Origin: Comamonadaceae bacterium OH2545_COT-014
GTDB taxonomy: Bacteria > Pseudomonadota > Gammaproteobacteria > Burkholderiales > Burkholderiaceae_C
DNA: 64,000 nucleotides
NCBI GenBank assembly: GCA_003859965.1
Contig: RQYR01000003.1
Span: 168,391 to 232,390 of the forward strand
Direction of reading: 5' to 3'
In this document: positions 50,398 through 57,957 of the stretch, one piece after another
Layout of the letters: each line of letters opens with the position of its first letter
Position numbering within the stretch: position 1 is the first letter of the stretch
Made by a program: the position numbers and the translations under genes
Notes under the pieces: model-generated
Databases searched by the model: none
What the model was told of the DNA's origin: nothing
What the model saw: only the letters and a program-made list of their open reading frames with translations

Positions 50398-51158
50398 CCG
50401 ACACCCTCCACACCATTTCCCACCTTGGCGCGGCCCTGCATGTGGCCGTGAGCGGGCGCAGCGATGCGCCAGCGGTTTTGCTGCTGCACGGCGGCCTGGG
50501 GTCTATGGATGATTTCGCGCCCTTGCTGCCGCGCTTGCAGCAGGCGTTTCACGTCATCGCCCTCGACAGCCGCGGCCATGGCCGCTCCACCCTGGGCGAT
50601 GCGCCCTTGAGTTATGCGCAGCTGGCTGGTGATGCCCGCCATGTGCTGCAAACCCTGGGCGTGGCGCGCTGCACCGTGATCGGCTTCAGCGATGGCGGCA
50701 TCGCCGCCTACCGGCTGGCCGCGCGCCACCCGGATAGGGTTGCGCGCCTGGTCACCATCGGCGCGCACTGGCACAGCCGCCAACTGGCCGACATCCGGCC
50801 GCTGTACGAGGCGCTGGACGAAGCCTTTGCGCGCGAGCACATGCCGGCACAAGTGGCTGCCTATCTGGCGCACAACCCCGCCCCCGATCTGCCGCGCCTG
50901 CTGTCTGAGCTCAAGCGCCTGTGGCTGGATGAGAGCGCCAGCGGCTACCCGGATGCGCTGATTACACAGATCCGCGCGCCGCTGCTCAGCCTGCGCGGCG
51001 AGGACGATTTTCTGCTCTCGCTGCCCGACTGGGCCGCGCTCAAAACCGCGCTGCCCCAGGCGCACCTGATGCAAGTGCCGTTTGCCGCGCACGAGGCCAT
51101 CGCCGAGCAGCCGGACATGGTCTGGGCGGCGCTGCAAGCCTTCATCGCAGCGGGCTGA
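50394..51158 (+). CDS. Alpha/beta hydrolase
   Basis: A 254-residue alpha/beta hydrolase. LLLHGGLGSMDDF (about 28-40) forms the oxyanion hole, the nucleophile Ser is in GFSDGGIAAYRLA (about 99-111), the Asp probably in SLRGEDDFLL and the His in FAAHEAIAEQ. No substrate can be assigned. It overlaps the EVE gene and ends 38 bp before a convergent terminator. Confidence 0.88.
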   Translation: MTDTLHTISHLGAALHVAVSGRSDAPAVLLLHGGLGSMDDFAPLLPRLQQAFHVIALDSRGHGRSTLGDAPLSYAQLAGDARHVLQTLGVARCTVIGFSDGGIAAYRLAARHPDRVARLVTIGAHWHSRQLADIRPLYEALDEAFAREHMPAQVAAYLAHNPAPDLPRLLSELKRLWLDESASGYPDALITQIRAPLLSLRGEDDFLLSLPDWAALKTALPQAHLMQVPFAAHEAIAEQPDMVWAALQAFIAAG

Positions 51159-51195
51159 CCAGGCCGCAGCTCTGCCGCGCAATCCACCCATCAAA

Positions 51196-51219
51196 AAGCC
51201 TGCAATCACTTGCAGGCTT
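51196..51219 (-). terminator. Intrinsic terminator of the MliC-like gene
   Basis: A perfect 9-bp stem AAGCCTGCA/TGCAGGCTT with a 6-base loop, followed on the minus strand by TTTTTGATGG. It lies between the convergent hydrolase and MliC-like genes and could also help end the plus-strand operon. Confidence 0.85.
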
Positions 51220-51268
51220 GAGTTCAGGCGAACGCCGCAGCGTTCTGCCGCGTCGGGCGCACCCCATC

Positions 51269-51646
51269 TCACTGGGCGCGGCAAGTGGTTTGCTGCAGGC
51301 GGCCGCTGCTGCGCCAATCGCTGGCGGGGTAGGTGAAATGGGCCGTGTCGCCACGCTCGTGCCAGCGCAGATTGCCCAGGTCATTCACGTACTGGGCCCC
51401 GGAGGCCACCGGCGCGCGGTTGGCCGTGACAACGAAAATGTCCTTGCCGTTGTTGAAGCTGATGCTGATTTGCTCGGGGGTTCTGTACTTGACGCTCACC
51501 CGGTAAGCGTTGTCGCAATGAAAGCGGCGGAAATCGCCCTGCACAGCCTGCGGCCCGGTTTGCGGAATGCTGATGCTCTCCACACTCACGCAAGCGCTTG
51601 CCAGCAAGGCCGCCAGCAGGGGAGCCATCCGTTTCAAGTTGATCAT
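51269..51646 (-). CDS. Lipoprotein with MliC-like (lysozyme inhibitor) domain
   Basis: A 125-residue lipoprotein. The signal peptide MINLKRMAPLLAALLASACV ends in a lipobox LASAC, with Cys19 as lipid attachment site. The mature part resembles MliC/PliC C-type lysozyme inhibitors: FHCDNAYRVSVKYRTPEQIS, ISFNNGKDIFVV and YVNDLGNLRWHERGDTAHFTY. GAGG lies about 6 bp before the ATG at 51646. It would protect periplasmic peptidoglycan. The match is moderate. Confidence 0.75.
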   Translation of the reverse strand: MINLKRMAPLLAALLASACVSVESISIPQTGPQAVQGDFRRFHCDNAYRVSVKYRTPEQISISFNNGKDIFVVTANRAPVASGAQYVNDLGNLRWHERGDTAHFTYPASDWRSSGRLQQTTCRAQ

Positions 51647-51726
51647 GCGCATCCTCAAATTTCGGCAAGAAACAGGCATTCTAGATTCACCAACCTCAGC
51701 GAAAGCGAACCCGCAACGACCGCATT

Positions 51727-51765
51727 GCTGAAAGAAACTGACAGCCACTGCCGATATATCTTCGG
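51727..51765 (+). promoter_or_regulatory. Third partial copy of the GST-type promoter
   Basis: GCTGAAAGAAACTGACAGCC differs from the GST promoter segments by one base in 20, and is followed by GATATATC as a possible -10. It faces a short Cys-rich frame and the VOC gene. Confidence 0.5.
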
Positions 51766-51790
51766 GCGCCAACCAGCAAGGCAAGAGAGC

Positions 51791-52030
51791 ATGAACAACG
51801 CCACCCAGCATGGGCCTGCCAAGCAAAGGCGCATCAGAACCTGCTCGTGCGGGCACTGTTGCAACTGTCCCGGCACCTGGCTGATTTGCCCTCCGGGGCG
51901 CATCGACAAGGAAAAACTTCAACCTGCCGATAACATACATAACGGAAGCGGGAATCGCCGTTTTCAGAAAGAAAGGCTTTCTGCCCTCCGAGCCGCCCGG
52001 CGCATCGGCCGCCAACGCCCTTCAGCTTGA
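51791..52030 (+). CDS. Putative small Cys-rich protein
   Basis: A 79-residue frame starting at ATG 51791. The N-terminal third holds CSCGHCCNCPG and WLIC, six cysteines in about 18 residues, which would suit metal or Fe-S binding. The rest is basic and shows no family. It is preceded at about 25 bp by the GST-type promoter copy and by a weak AGAGAG site, and ends 15 bp before the VOC gene. It may be a real metal-binding protein or just an untranslated leader. Confidence 0.4.
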   Translation: MNNATQHGPAKQRRIRTCSCGHCCNCPGTWLICPPGRIDKEKLQPADNIHNGSGNRRFQKERLSALRAARRIGRQRPSA

Positions 52031-52045
52031 ACAGAGGAAAACCCC

Positions 52046-52468
52046 ATGAACCGCCCCAACCCCAGCATCAGCTTGCTCTCGCACGTCTCACTCGGCACCA
52101 ACCGCTTTGCCGAGGCAGTGGCCTTTTACGACCGCGTGCTGGCCACGCTCGGCATTGGCCGGGTGATGGATGTCAGCGAGGTATTCCCCGCCATCGCCTA
52201 TGGCCGTATCTACCCGGAGTTCTGGATCCAGCAGCCGCACGACGGCCAGCCCGCGCAGACAGCCAATGGCGTGCACATCGCCTTCATGGCCGCCAACCCG
52301 GAGGAGGTGCATGCGTTTTACGACGCGGCGCTCGCCGCTGGCGGCACGGGCGATGGCGAACCCGGCCCGCGCCCGCACTATGGCGAGCAGTACTACGGAT
52401 GCTTTGTGCGCGACCTGGACGGCCACAAGATCGAGGCCATGGCCTGGCTGGAACAACCCGCGCCATGA
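52046..52468 (+). CDS. VOC-family (glyoxalase/dioxygenase fold) protein
   Basis: A 140-residue vicinal oxygen chelate protein. SLLSHVSLGTNRFAEAVAFYDRVLATLGI (about 9-37) and the C-terminal GEQYYGCFVRDLDGHKIEAM (about 111-130) are the family metal-site strands; the His and Glu there are likely ligands. Possible activities range from glyoxalase to fosfomycin-type resistance; none can be assigned. AGAGGAAA precedes the start. Overlaps the YdeI-like gene (ATGA). Confidence 0.87.
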   Translation: MNRPNPSISLLSHVSLGTNRFAEAVAFYDRVLATLGIGRVMDVSEVFPAIAYGRIYPEFWIQQPHDGQPAQTANGVHIAFMAANPEEVHAFYDAALAAGGTGDGEPGPRPHYGEQYYGCFVRDLDGHKIEAMAWLEQPAP

Positions 52469-52659
52469 ACCCGGCGCCCCCCGCCGAGCTGGCCGAGGCG
52501 CTGGCGACCGACCCAAAGGCGCAGTCCCTGTTTCAGGCGCTGCCACCCTCGCACCAGCGCGAATACAGCCTCTGGATCAGTGAAGCCAAGCGTCCGGCCA
52601 CTCGCCATGAGCGGGCTGCCAAGGCCATCGCCATGATCCTGGCCAAGGCATCCACATGA
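52465..52659 (+). CDS. YdeI/OmpD-associated-like small protein
   Basis: A 64-residue protein matching the C-terminal bacteriocin-protection helix-rich motif of YdeI/OmpD-associated proteins: FQALPPSHQREYSLWISEAKRPATRHERAAKAIAMI. Full-length relatives are about 200 residues, so this is a short form. Role unknown. Translationally coupled to the VOC gene. Confidence 0.78.
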   Translation: MNPAPPAELAEALATDPKAQSLFQALPPSHQREYSLWISEAKRPATRHERAAKAIAMILAKAST

Positions 52660-52783
52660 GGAGCCATCACCCCAAACCGCAGCACGGCCTGCGGGCAAGG
52701 CGTTCGCAAAGTCTCTTGTCCAACATATGACCCCACCAGAACAACGTTGCGGGATGGTTTAAAACGGCTTGGAGGGACCACAG

Positions 52784-55522
52784 ATGCCAGCGGGGTGTTT
52801 CGCCTACTGGGGCAAGGCCATGCCCGCGCCGGATGGAGATGCGGCCTATCACTTGCTGCCCTTTCACGCGCTGGATGTGACCGCTTGCGGTCAGCGCTTG
52901 TTGGCGTTGCCGCAGTTTTGCTTGCAGCCGCTGGCCGAGGCGCTGGGCTGGTCGCGGCAGCAGGCCGAATCGGTATTTCTCTGGTTTCTGGCGCTGCATG
53001 ATCTGGGCAAGTTTGCACGTGCCTTTCAAGGGCTGAGGCCCGATCTTTCGCCGGAGCTGGTGGACTGCGAGGATGCACCGCCGTACCGGCGGCGGCATGA
53101 CACGCTGGGCTGGTGGCTGTGGCGTGAGTTGGCCGAGGCTTCGCGCCTGCCTGTCGGGCTGGCGCCGGCCGACCAGGACTTCTGGGCGGTGTGGATGCGC
53201 TGCGTCAGCGGCCACCACGGCCAACCGCCGCAGGAAACCACAGGCGGCGGCCTCTTGCAGGCCGATACCGGCGATGACTTTTTCCCCAGCGACCGGCGCG
53301 CCGCACTGGCGTTCATCGACGCGATCACGCCGCTTTTTCTCGGCGCCGAAAAAACGCTGCCCAGGCCTGCCACTACGGGCGCACTGGCCATCCTGCGCCG
53401 GCACGCCTGGCGCTTGGCCGGGCTGGCGGTGCTGGCCGACTGGCTGGGCTCCAACCAGGATCACTTCCCGTATCGCAGCGCGCCGCTGGCCTTGGCTGAT
53501 TACTGGGACATGGCACAAACGCAGGCAGCCCGTGCCGTGGCTGATGCGGGATTGGCCGGAGCCGTCGTGCGCCACTGGTCGTTGCCGCAGCGGCTGTTTG
53601 ACTACCTGCACACGCCCACGCCGCTGCAAGACTATGCCGCCCGCGTGCCTTTGCAGCATGGGCCGCAGTTGTTCGTGCTGGAGGATGTAACCGGTGCGGG
53701 CAAGACCGAAGCCGCGCTGATGTTGGCGCAGCGCCTGATGCAGGCCGGCCGGGCCGATGGCCTGTACTTCGCCCTGCCCAGCATGGCGACGGCCAACCAG
53801 ATGTACCAGCGCGTTGGGCAGGTGTATCGGCGCTTGTATACGGACGAGGCCGCGCCTTCGCTAGTGCTGGCCCATGGCGCGCGGCAGTTGCTGGTGGATT
53901 TTCGCGACAGCGTGTTGCAGCCGTGCGAGCAGGCCGAGGATGGCCGCTATGCGCCGGATGAGCGCAGTGCCAGCCTGCAATGCAATGCCTGGCTGGCCGA
54001 CCACCGCAAAAAGGCGCTGCTGGCCGAAGTGGGCGTGGGCACGCTGGATCAGGCCTTGTTGGCGGTGCTGCCGGCAAGGCACCAGTCGCTGCGCCTTCTG
54101 GGGCTGTGCGGCAAGGTGCTGCTGATCGACGAAGTACACGCCTACGACCCCTACATGATGGCGCTGCTGCAAACCCTGCTGAGCGCCCATGCCAGTCAGG
54201 GTGGCAGCGCCATTTTGCTGTCGGCCACCTTGCCGCTGGGCACGCGCGATGCCTTGCTGGCGGCATGGCACCGGGGGCTGGATCTGCCGCCGCCGTCGCC
54301 CGTATCCGATCTGCGCTATCCGCTGGCCATCCAGGCCGGGAGCGCGCTGCACGTGCAGGCCTGCGCTACCCGGCCGCAGCTGCGCCGCCATGTGCAGGTG
54401 CGGCTGCACCACAGCGAAGAAGCCGCGCTGGCCTTGATCGTCGAGCAGGCGCGCGCCAAGCACTGCGTGGCCTGGATTCGCAACACCGTGGACGATGCCC
54501 GCCGCGCCTTTCAGCAACTGGGCGAGCAACTGCCTGCGGAAAAACTGCACCTGTTCCACAGCCGCTATGCCATGGGCGACCGGCTCGATATCGAAGCCGA
54601 TGTGCTGGCGCGCTTCGGCAAGGTATCAGGCGTTGCCCAGCGCCGCGGACGGGTGCTGATCGGCACGCAAGTCCTTGAGCAAAGCCTGGATTTCGACGTG
54701 GATGTGATGGTCAGCGATCTGGCACCGATCGATTTGCTCATCCAGCGCGCCGGGCGCTTGCAGCGTCACGCCCGGCAGGCCCACGGCGACCTTGCCGCCG
54801 ATGGCATCGAGCAGCGCCCGCCGCCGGTGCTGCACCTGCTCAGTCCGGAGCCGGTGGCCGCGCCAAGTGCCGACTGGTATGCCGCACTGTTCCCCAAGGC
54901 TCGCCATGTTTATCCCGACAGCGGCAAGCTGTGGCTGGGCGCACGCGCCCTGCAGGCGGCTGGCGGCATCACCACGCCGGGCGAGTTGGGGCAGGCCAGT
55001 GCCGTGCGCAGTCTGGTGGAGGCGGTCTATGGCGCCGATGACGAAGCCATCCCCGAGGCGCTGCGCAAAGCCTCCAGCGATCAGATCGGCAAGGACTTGG
55101 CCATGCAAAGCCAAGCCCGCTTCAATGCCCTGGATCTGGACAAGGGCTATTGCCTGGACAGCAGCGCACGCTGGTACGAGGACGATCAGGTGCCCACCCG
55201 GCTGGGCGACGAAACCCTGACCGTGTATCTGGCGCGCTGGCACGCAGGCGCCTTGCAGCCTTTGCGGGCGGGAGACGCCCATGCCTGGGAGCAATCCGCC
55301 GTGCGCATCCACGCCCATCGCGCCAAGGCGCTGGCGCCCGACTGGCAGCAACGCTTCGGCCACGCTATCGAAGCGCTGCGCCAGCAATACCGTCTGCTGG
55401 AAGCTCCGGCCTTCATCCTGCCCTTGCTGGACGAAGGCCAAGGGCTGCATGCTCGCGTGATCGACAACGATGGCCATGTACGGCTGATGCGCTACGACCG
55501 GCAGGCGGGCTTGCAGTGGTAA
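52784..55522 (+). CDS. cas3: CRISPR-associated helicase/nuclease Cas3 (type I-E)
   Basis: A 912-residue Cas3 with an N-terminal HD nuclease and a superfamily 2 helicase. HD residues are seen in LLPFHALDV (about 25-33), LHDLGKFARAF (71-81) and SGHHGQPPQ (142-150). Walker A is TGAGKTE (303-309), Walker B DEVH (449-452), motif III SAT (480-482) and motif VI LIQRAGRLQRHAR. Cas3 is recruited by Cascade bound to target DNA, unwinds it and degrades it in the 3'-5' direction. ATG at 52784 follows TTGGAGGGA; an in-frame TTG at 52769 is less likely. It is separated from cas8e by vapBC. Confidence 0.97.
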   Translation: MPAGCFAYWGKAMPAPDGDAAYHLLPFHALDVTACGQRLLALPQFCLQPLAEALGWSRQQAESVFLWFLALHDLGKFARAFQGLRPDLSPELVDCEDAPPYRRRHDTLGWWLWRELAEASRLPVGLAPADQDFWAVWMRCVSGHHGQPPQETTGGGLLQADTGDDFFPSDRRAALAFIDAITPLFLGAEKTLPRPATTGALAILRRHAWRLAGLAVLADWLGSNQDHFPYRSAPLALADYWDMAQTQAARAVADAGLAGAVVRHWSLPQRLFDYLHTPTPLQDYAARVPLQHGPQLFVLEDVTGAGKTEAALMLAQRLMQAGRADGLYFALPSMATANQMYQRVGQVYRRLYTDEAAPSLVLAHGARQLLVDFRDSVLQPCEQAEDGRYAPDERSASLQCNAWLADHRKKALLAEVGVGTLDQALLAVLPARHQSLRLLGLCGKVLLIDEVHAYDPYMMALLQTLLSAHASQGGSAILLSATLPLGTRDALLAAWHRGLDLPPPSPVSDLRYPLAIQAGSALHVQACATRPQLRRHVQVRLHHSEEAALALIVEQARAKHCVAWIRNTVDDARRAFQQLGEQLPAEKLHLFHSRYAMGDRLDIEADVLARFGKVSGVAQRRGRVLIGTQVLEQSLDFDVDVMVSDLAPIDLLIQRAGRLQRHARQAHGDLAADGIEQRPPPVLHLLSPEPVAAPSADWYAALFPKARHVYPDSGKLWLGARALQAAGGITTPGELGQASAVRSLVEAVYGADDEAIPEALRKASSDQIGKDLAMQSQARFNALDLDKGYCLDSSARWYEDDQVPTRLGDETLTVYLARWHAGALQPLRAGDAHAWEQSAVRIHAHRAKALAPDWQQRFGHAIEALRQQYRLLEAPAFILPLLDEGQGLHARVIDNDGHVRLMRYDRQAGLQW

Positions 55523-55564
55523 GGGTCTGGCGGGGCTGATGGCTGCCCGCATGACGTGTGGCGC

Positions 55565-55945
55565 TCAGCTCGCCCCGTCGTCAAACAGCACGCCATGCTC
55601 ACGCGCCAGGCTGGCCAGCCGCTTGTCCAGCGTCCATAGCCGGGTGCCATTGGTTAGCAAGGTCGAGGCCAGCAGCAGCATATCCACCAGGCCGCAGCCC
55701 TTGCCATACAGCCCATGGCGCTCCACGAAGGCCATGGCCTCCTCGATGCTGGCTTGCTGCGTCTGGCGCAAGCTGGCCAGATCCTGCAAGGTCTGGCGCC
55801 TGCGTGGCGGGGTGCCGCAGGCCAGCTCCCCGATCACCAATGGATGGCTCAGGGCCAGATCCATGGCGAGCAATTGTCCCAGCACCGGTTGGCTTGTCCG
55901 GAAATGCGTCACCCAGACCGAGGTATCGACCAGCACCCCACTCAT
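55565..55945 (-). CDS. vapC: VapC-type PIN-domain toxin
   Basis: A 126-residue PIN-domain ribonuclease. The acidic residues are Asp in [12 protein letters not shown] (about 4-15), Glu in [14 protein letters not shown] (about 37-50) and Asp in [13 protein letters not shown] and [15 protein letters not shown] toxins of VapC type cleave tRNA or rRNA. Its start overlaps the vapB stop (ATGA). The pair is inserted on the minus strand between cas3 and cas8e, convergent with cas3, with only 42 bp between the two stops. Confidence 0.94.
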   Translation of the reverse strand: MSGVLVDTSVWVTHFRTSQPVLGQLLAMDLALSHPLVIGELACGTPPRRRQTLQDLASLRQTQQASIEEAMAFVERHGLYGKGCGLVDMLLLASTLLTNGTRLWTLDKRLASLAREHGVLFDDGAS

Positions 55946-56151
55946 TGGGGCTGGTCGTCAGCCGCCTGGCTGCGAGGGATGTCGGGCATGTCCACCGCGC
56001 TGCCGCCCAGCGCCGCCAGACGCTTGGCCGCCTGCACGCGCACGAACATCTGGATGGCCTCACGGAACAAATCGGCCTTGTCCATGGCCGGGTCGGCCAC
56101 TTCCAGTGCGCGCTGGTACAGCGCGTCATCAATGGTTACGGTGGTTCGCAT
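55942..56151 (-). CDS. vapB: VapB-type antitoxin
   Basis: A 69-residue antitoxin. [20 protein letters not shown] is the ribbon-helix-helix-like DNA-binding start of the VapB family, followed by the toxin-binding tail [22 protein letters not shown]. It should bind and block VapC and repress its own promoter, where two palindromes lie at 56163-56187. Upstream stand a solitary CRISPR-like repeat and a G11 tract. Confidence 0.92.
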   Translation of the reverse strand: MRTTVTIDDALYQRALEVADPAMDKADLFREAIQMFVRVQAAKRLAALGGSAVDMPDIPRSQAADDQPQ

Positions 56152-56162
56152 GGCTTTTCCTC

Positions 56163-56187
56163 ATCAATATTGATGCGAATATTCATC
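56163..56187 (-). promoter_or_regulatory. Palindromic operator of vapBC
   Basis: A perfect 12-bp palindrome ATCAATATTGAT (56163-56174) overlaps a second, imperfect one, GATGCGAATATTCATC (56172-56187). They lie 11-36 bp upstream of the vapB start, the usual place for antitoxin autoregulation. Confidence 0.65.
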
Positions 56188-56203
56188 ATATTTGAAGATC
56201 GCA

Positions 56204-56214
56204 GGGGGGGGGGG
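56204..56214. repeat. Homopolymeric G11 tract
   Basis: Eleven consecutive G between the vapB operator and the solitary CRISPR-like repeat. Tracts of this length are prone to slippage and could change promoter spacing for vapBC. Confidence 0.8.
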
Positions 56215-56215
56215 A

Positions 56216-56244
56216 AAGTGCATCCCCGCTGGCGCGGGGAACGT
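56216..56244 (-). ncRNA. Solitary degenerate CRISPR repeat (possible crRNA-like RNA)
   Basis: Read on the minus strand it matches the array repeat at 23 of 29 positions, including the whole hairpin TTCCCCGCGCCAGCGGGG. The 3' handle is altered (ATGCACTT instead of CTGAACCG). A half repeat lies just upstream at 56257-56278 (GGGGCTGTTCAACCC preceded by ACGTTCT), separated by 12 bp. No ordinary spacer-repeat continuation exists, so it is not a normal array. It could yield a crRNA-like regulator or simply be a decayed array; transcription is not shown. Confidence 0.5.
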
Positions 56245-56267
56245 TGTTTACGCTTTGGGTTGAACAG

Positions 56268-56327
56268 CCCCAGAACGTGGTTCATCCCTGCGTGGCAGAG
56301 GCTGGTAATTATAAAAGCGTTCTGGGG
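56268..56327 (+). promoter_or_regulatory. Inverted repeat around the cas8e -10 region
   Basis: Perfect 10-bp inverted repeat CCCCAGAACG (56268-56277) and CGTTCTGGGG (56318-56327), 40 bp apart. Between them lies TAATTATAAA (56306-56315), the likely -10 of the Cascade operon; no good -35 is visible. The left arm overlaps the half CRISPR repeat. Confidence 0.5.
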
Positions 56328-56370
56328 TATGGGGTGTGATACATTTGCGCCACGCATTCTGGAGACATGT

Positions 56371-57957
56371 ATGCACCTGCTGAATGACCCTTGGTTGAAC
56401 TGCCGCAGTCGCGCGGGCGGTGAGCAGCAGATATCGCCTTTGGAGGTGGGCGATGTGGAGCTGCTGGACATCGTGGCACTGCGCCCGGATTTCCGGGGGG
56501 CGAGCTACCAGTTGCTGATTGGTCTGTTGCAACTGGCCTATGCCCCGCGTGATGTTGGGCAGTGGCGCGAGCGCTATGCCTGCCCACCCAGCCGCGAGAA
56601 GCTGGCCGAGGCCTTCGCACCCTATGCCCATGCCTTCACGCTGCACGGCGATGGCCCGGCCTTCATGCAGGATTTCGCCTTGGTGGAGGAGTCAAACACG
56701 CTTTCAGTGGCCGAACTGCTGATTGATGCCGGCTCGGACAGCAATCTGTACTTCAACAAGCCGGTGGACGCCCCCGGCTTTTGCCAGAGCTGCTTTGCGC
56801 AAGCCTTGTTCACGCTGCAAATCAATGCGCCGTCGGGTGGGCGCGGTATCCGTACTTCACTGCGCGGCGGCGGGCCGCTGACCACGTTGCTGTTGCCAGC
56901 CGACAAGGCAGCCACGCTGTGGCAGAAGCTTTGGCTGAATGTGCTGCCGCAGGATGCGCTGGGCTATCCCGCCGTCACGGATCTGGGCGATGTGCTGCCC
57001 TGGATGAGGGCCACGCGCATCAGTGAAGGCGCAGCGGCTCGCGACACGACCCCGGAAACCGTGCACCCGTTGCAAGCCTGGTGGAGCATGCCGCGCCGCA
57101 TCCGCATCGCCGCTGATACGGTGCAAGCGCAAGGCGCTTGCTCGCTGTGCGGTGCGCAGGGTGTGCCTTTGATTCGGCACTACCGCCATCGCCACGGCGG
57201 CACCAATTACACCGGGGCATGGCAGCACCCGCTCACCCCTTATTACCTGGACAAAAAGGGGGAGAAGCCGCCGATTTCCAGTAAGGGGCATCAAGCCGGG
57301 CGCGGCTATCGCGACTGGCTGGGGCTGGTATTGGGCACGGAGGATCATCAACCGGATGCCGCCCGTGTGGTCAGTCATTTCAATGCCCATACGCGCCAGC
57401 CCGGCGTGCTGCTGTGGTGCTTTGGCTATGCCACTTCCAACATGAAGGCGCTGTGCTGGTACGACAGCACCCTGCCGGTGCATGCGTTGGCGCCGGAACT
57501 GCTCCAGCCCTTTACCCGCAGCGTCAAGCAGTTGCTGGATGCCGCCGACGAGATGGCCAAGACCTTGCACAAACAGGTCAAGGCCGCCTGGTTCAAGCGG
57601 CCGGGCGATGTCGGCGCCGAGCCGGCAGTTCTGCAAAGCTTCTGGCAGGCCAGCGAACCGCTGTTCTACCGCACCTTGGCGCGGCTGGCGCAGCATGACT
57701 TCGAAAGCCGCGCCGCCCTGGCCGGGATTTACCGGCAATGGTTGCAACAGGCGTATGCGCAGGTGCTGGAGCTGTTCGACCAATGGGCATTGGCTGCACC
57801 ACCGGAAGACCTGGACATGCGCCGCGTGGTGGAAGCGCGCGCCCAGTTGACAAAAAGCCTGAACAACAACCGGGCGCTCAAGCCGCTTTGGGAGCTCGTC
57901 AACCAGCAGCAGAAAAAAGTCCAAGCCAAGAGCCGCCGCAAGGAGATTGCCGCATGA
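56371..57957 (+). CDS. cas8e: Cascade large subunit Cas8e (Cse1/CasA)
   Basis: A 528-residue type I-E large subunit that recognises the PAM and stabilises the open target. NDPWLNCRSR (about 5-14), the zinc-like cysteines ACSLCGAQGVPLIRHYRH (about 254-271) and PLTPYYLDKKGEK are family features; the C-terminal helical bundle ends in RRKEIAA. An upstream frame to 55558 is the antisense of vapBC, not coding. ATG at 56371 follows TGGAGA. It overlaps cse2 (ATGA), opening the Cascade operon. Confidence 0.96.
   Translation: MHLLNDPWLNCRSRAGGEQQISPLEVGDVELLDIVALRPDFRGASYQLLIGLLQLAYAPRDVGQWRERYACPPSREKLAEAFAPYAHAFTLHGDGPAFMQDFALVEESNTLSVAELLIDAGSDSNLYFNKPVDAPGFCQSCFAQALFTLQINAPSGGRGIRTSLRGGGPLTTLLLPADKAATLWQKLWLNVLPQDALGYPAVTDLGDVLPWMRATRISEGAAARDTTPETVHPLQAWWSMPRRIRIAADTVQAQGACSLCGAQGVPLIRHYRHRHGGTNYTGAWQHPLTPYYLDKKGEKPPISSKGHQAGRGYRDWLGLVLGTEDHQPDAARVVSHFNAHTRQPGVLLWCFGYATSNMKALCWYDSTLPVHALAPELLQPFTRSVKQLLDAADEMAKTLHKQVKAAWFKRPGDVGAEPAVLQSFWQASEPLFYRTLARLAQHDFESRAALAGIYRQWLQQAYAQVLELFDQWALAAPPEDLDMRRVVEARAQLTKSLNNNRALKPLWELVNQQQKKVQAKSRRKEIAA

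Noticed and set aside
44118..52659. The run of export, repair and GST genes as a genomic island
   Set aside because: Composition, codon use and strand bias match the rest of the chromosome, and no integrase, att site or tRNA boundary is visible.
55558..56370. Upstream extension of cas8e by 271 codons
   Set aside because: It is the antisense of vapBC and reads without family similarity; the ATG at 56371 has a good ribosome site and starts the known Cas8e motif.
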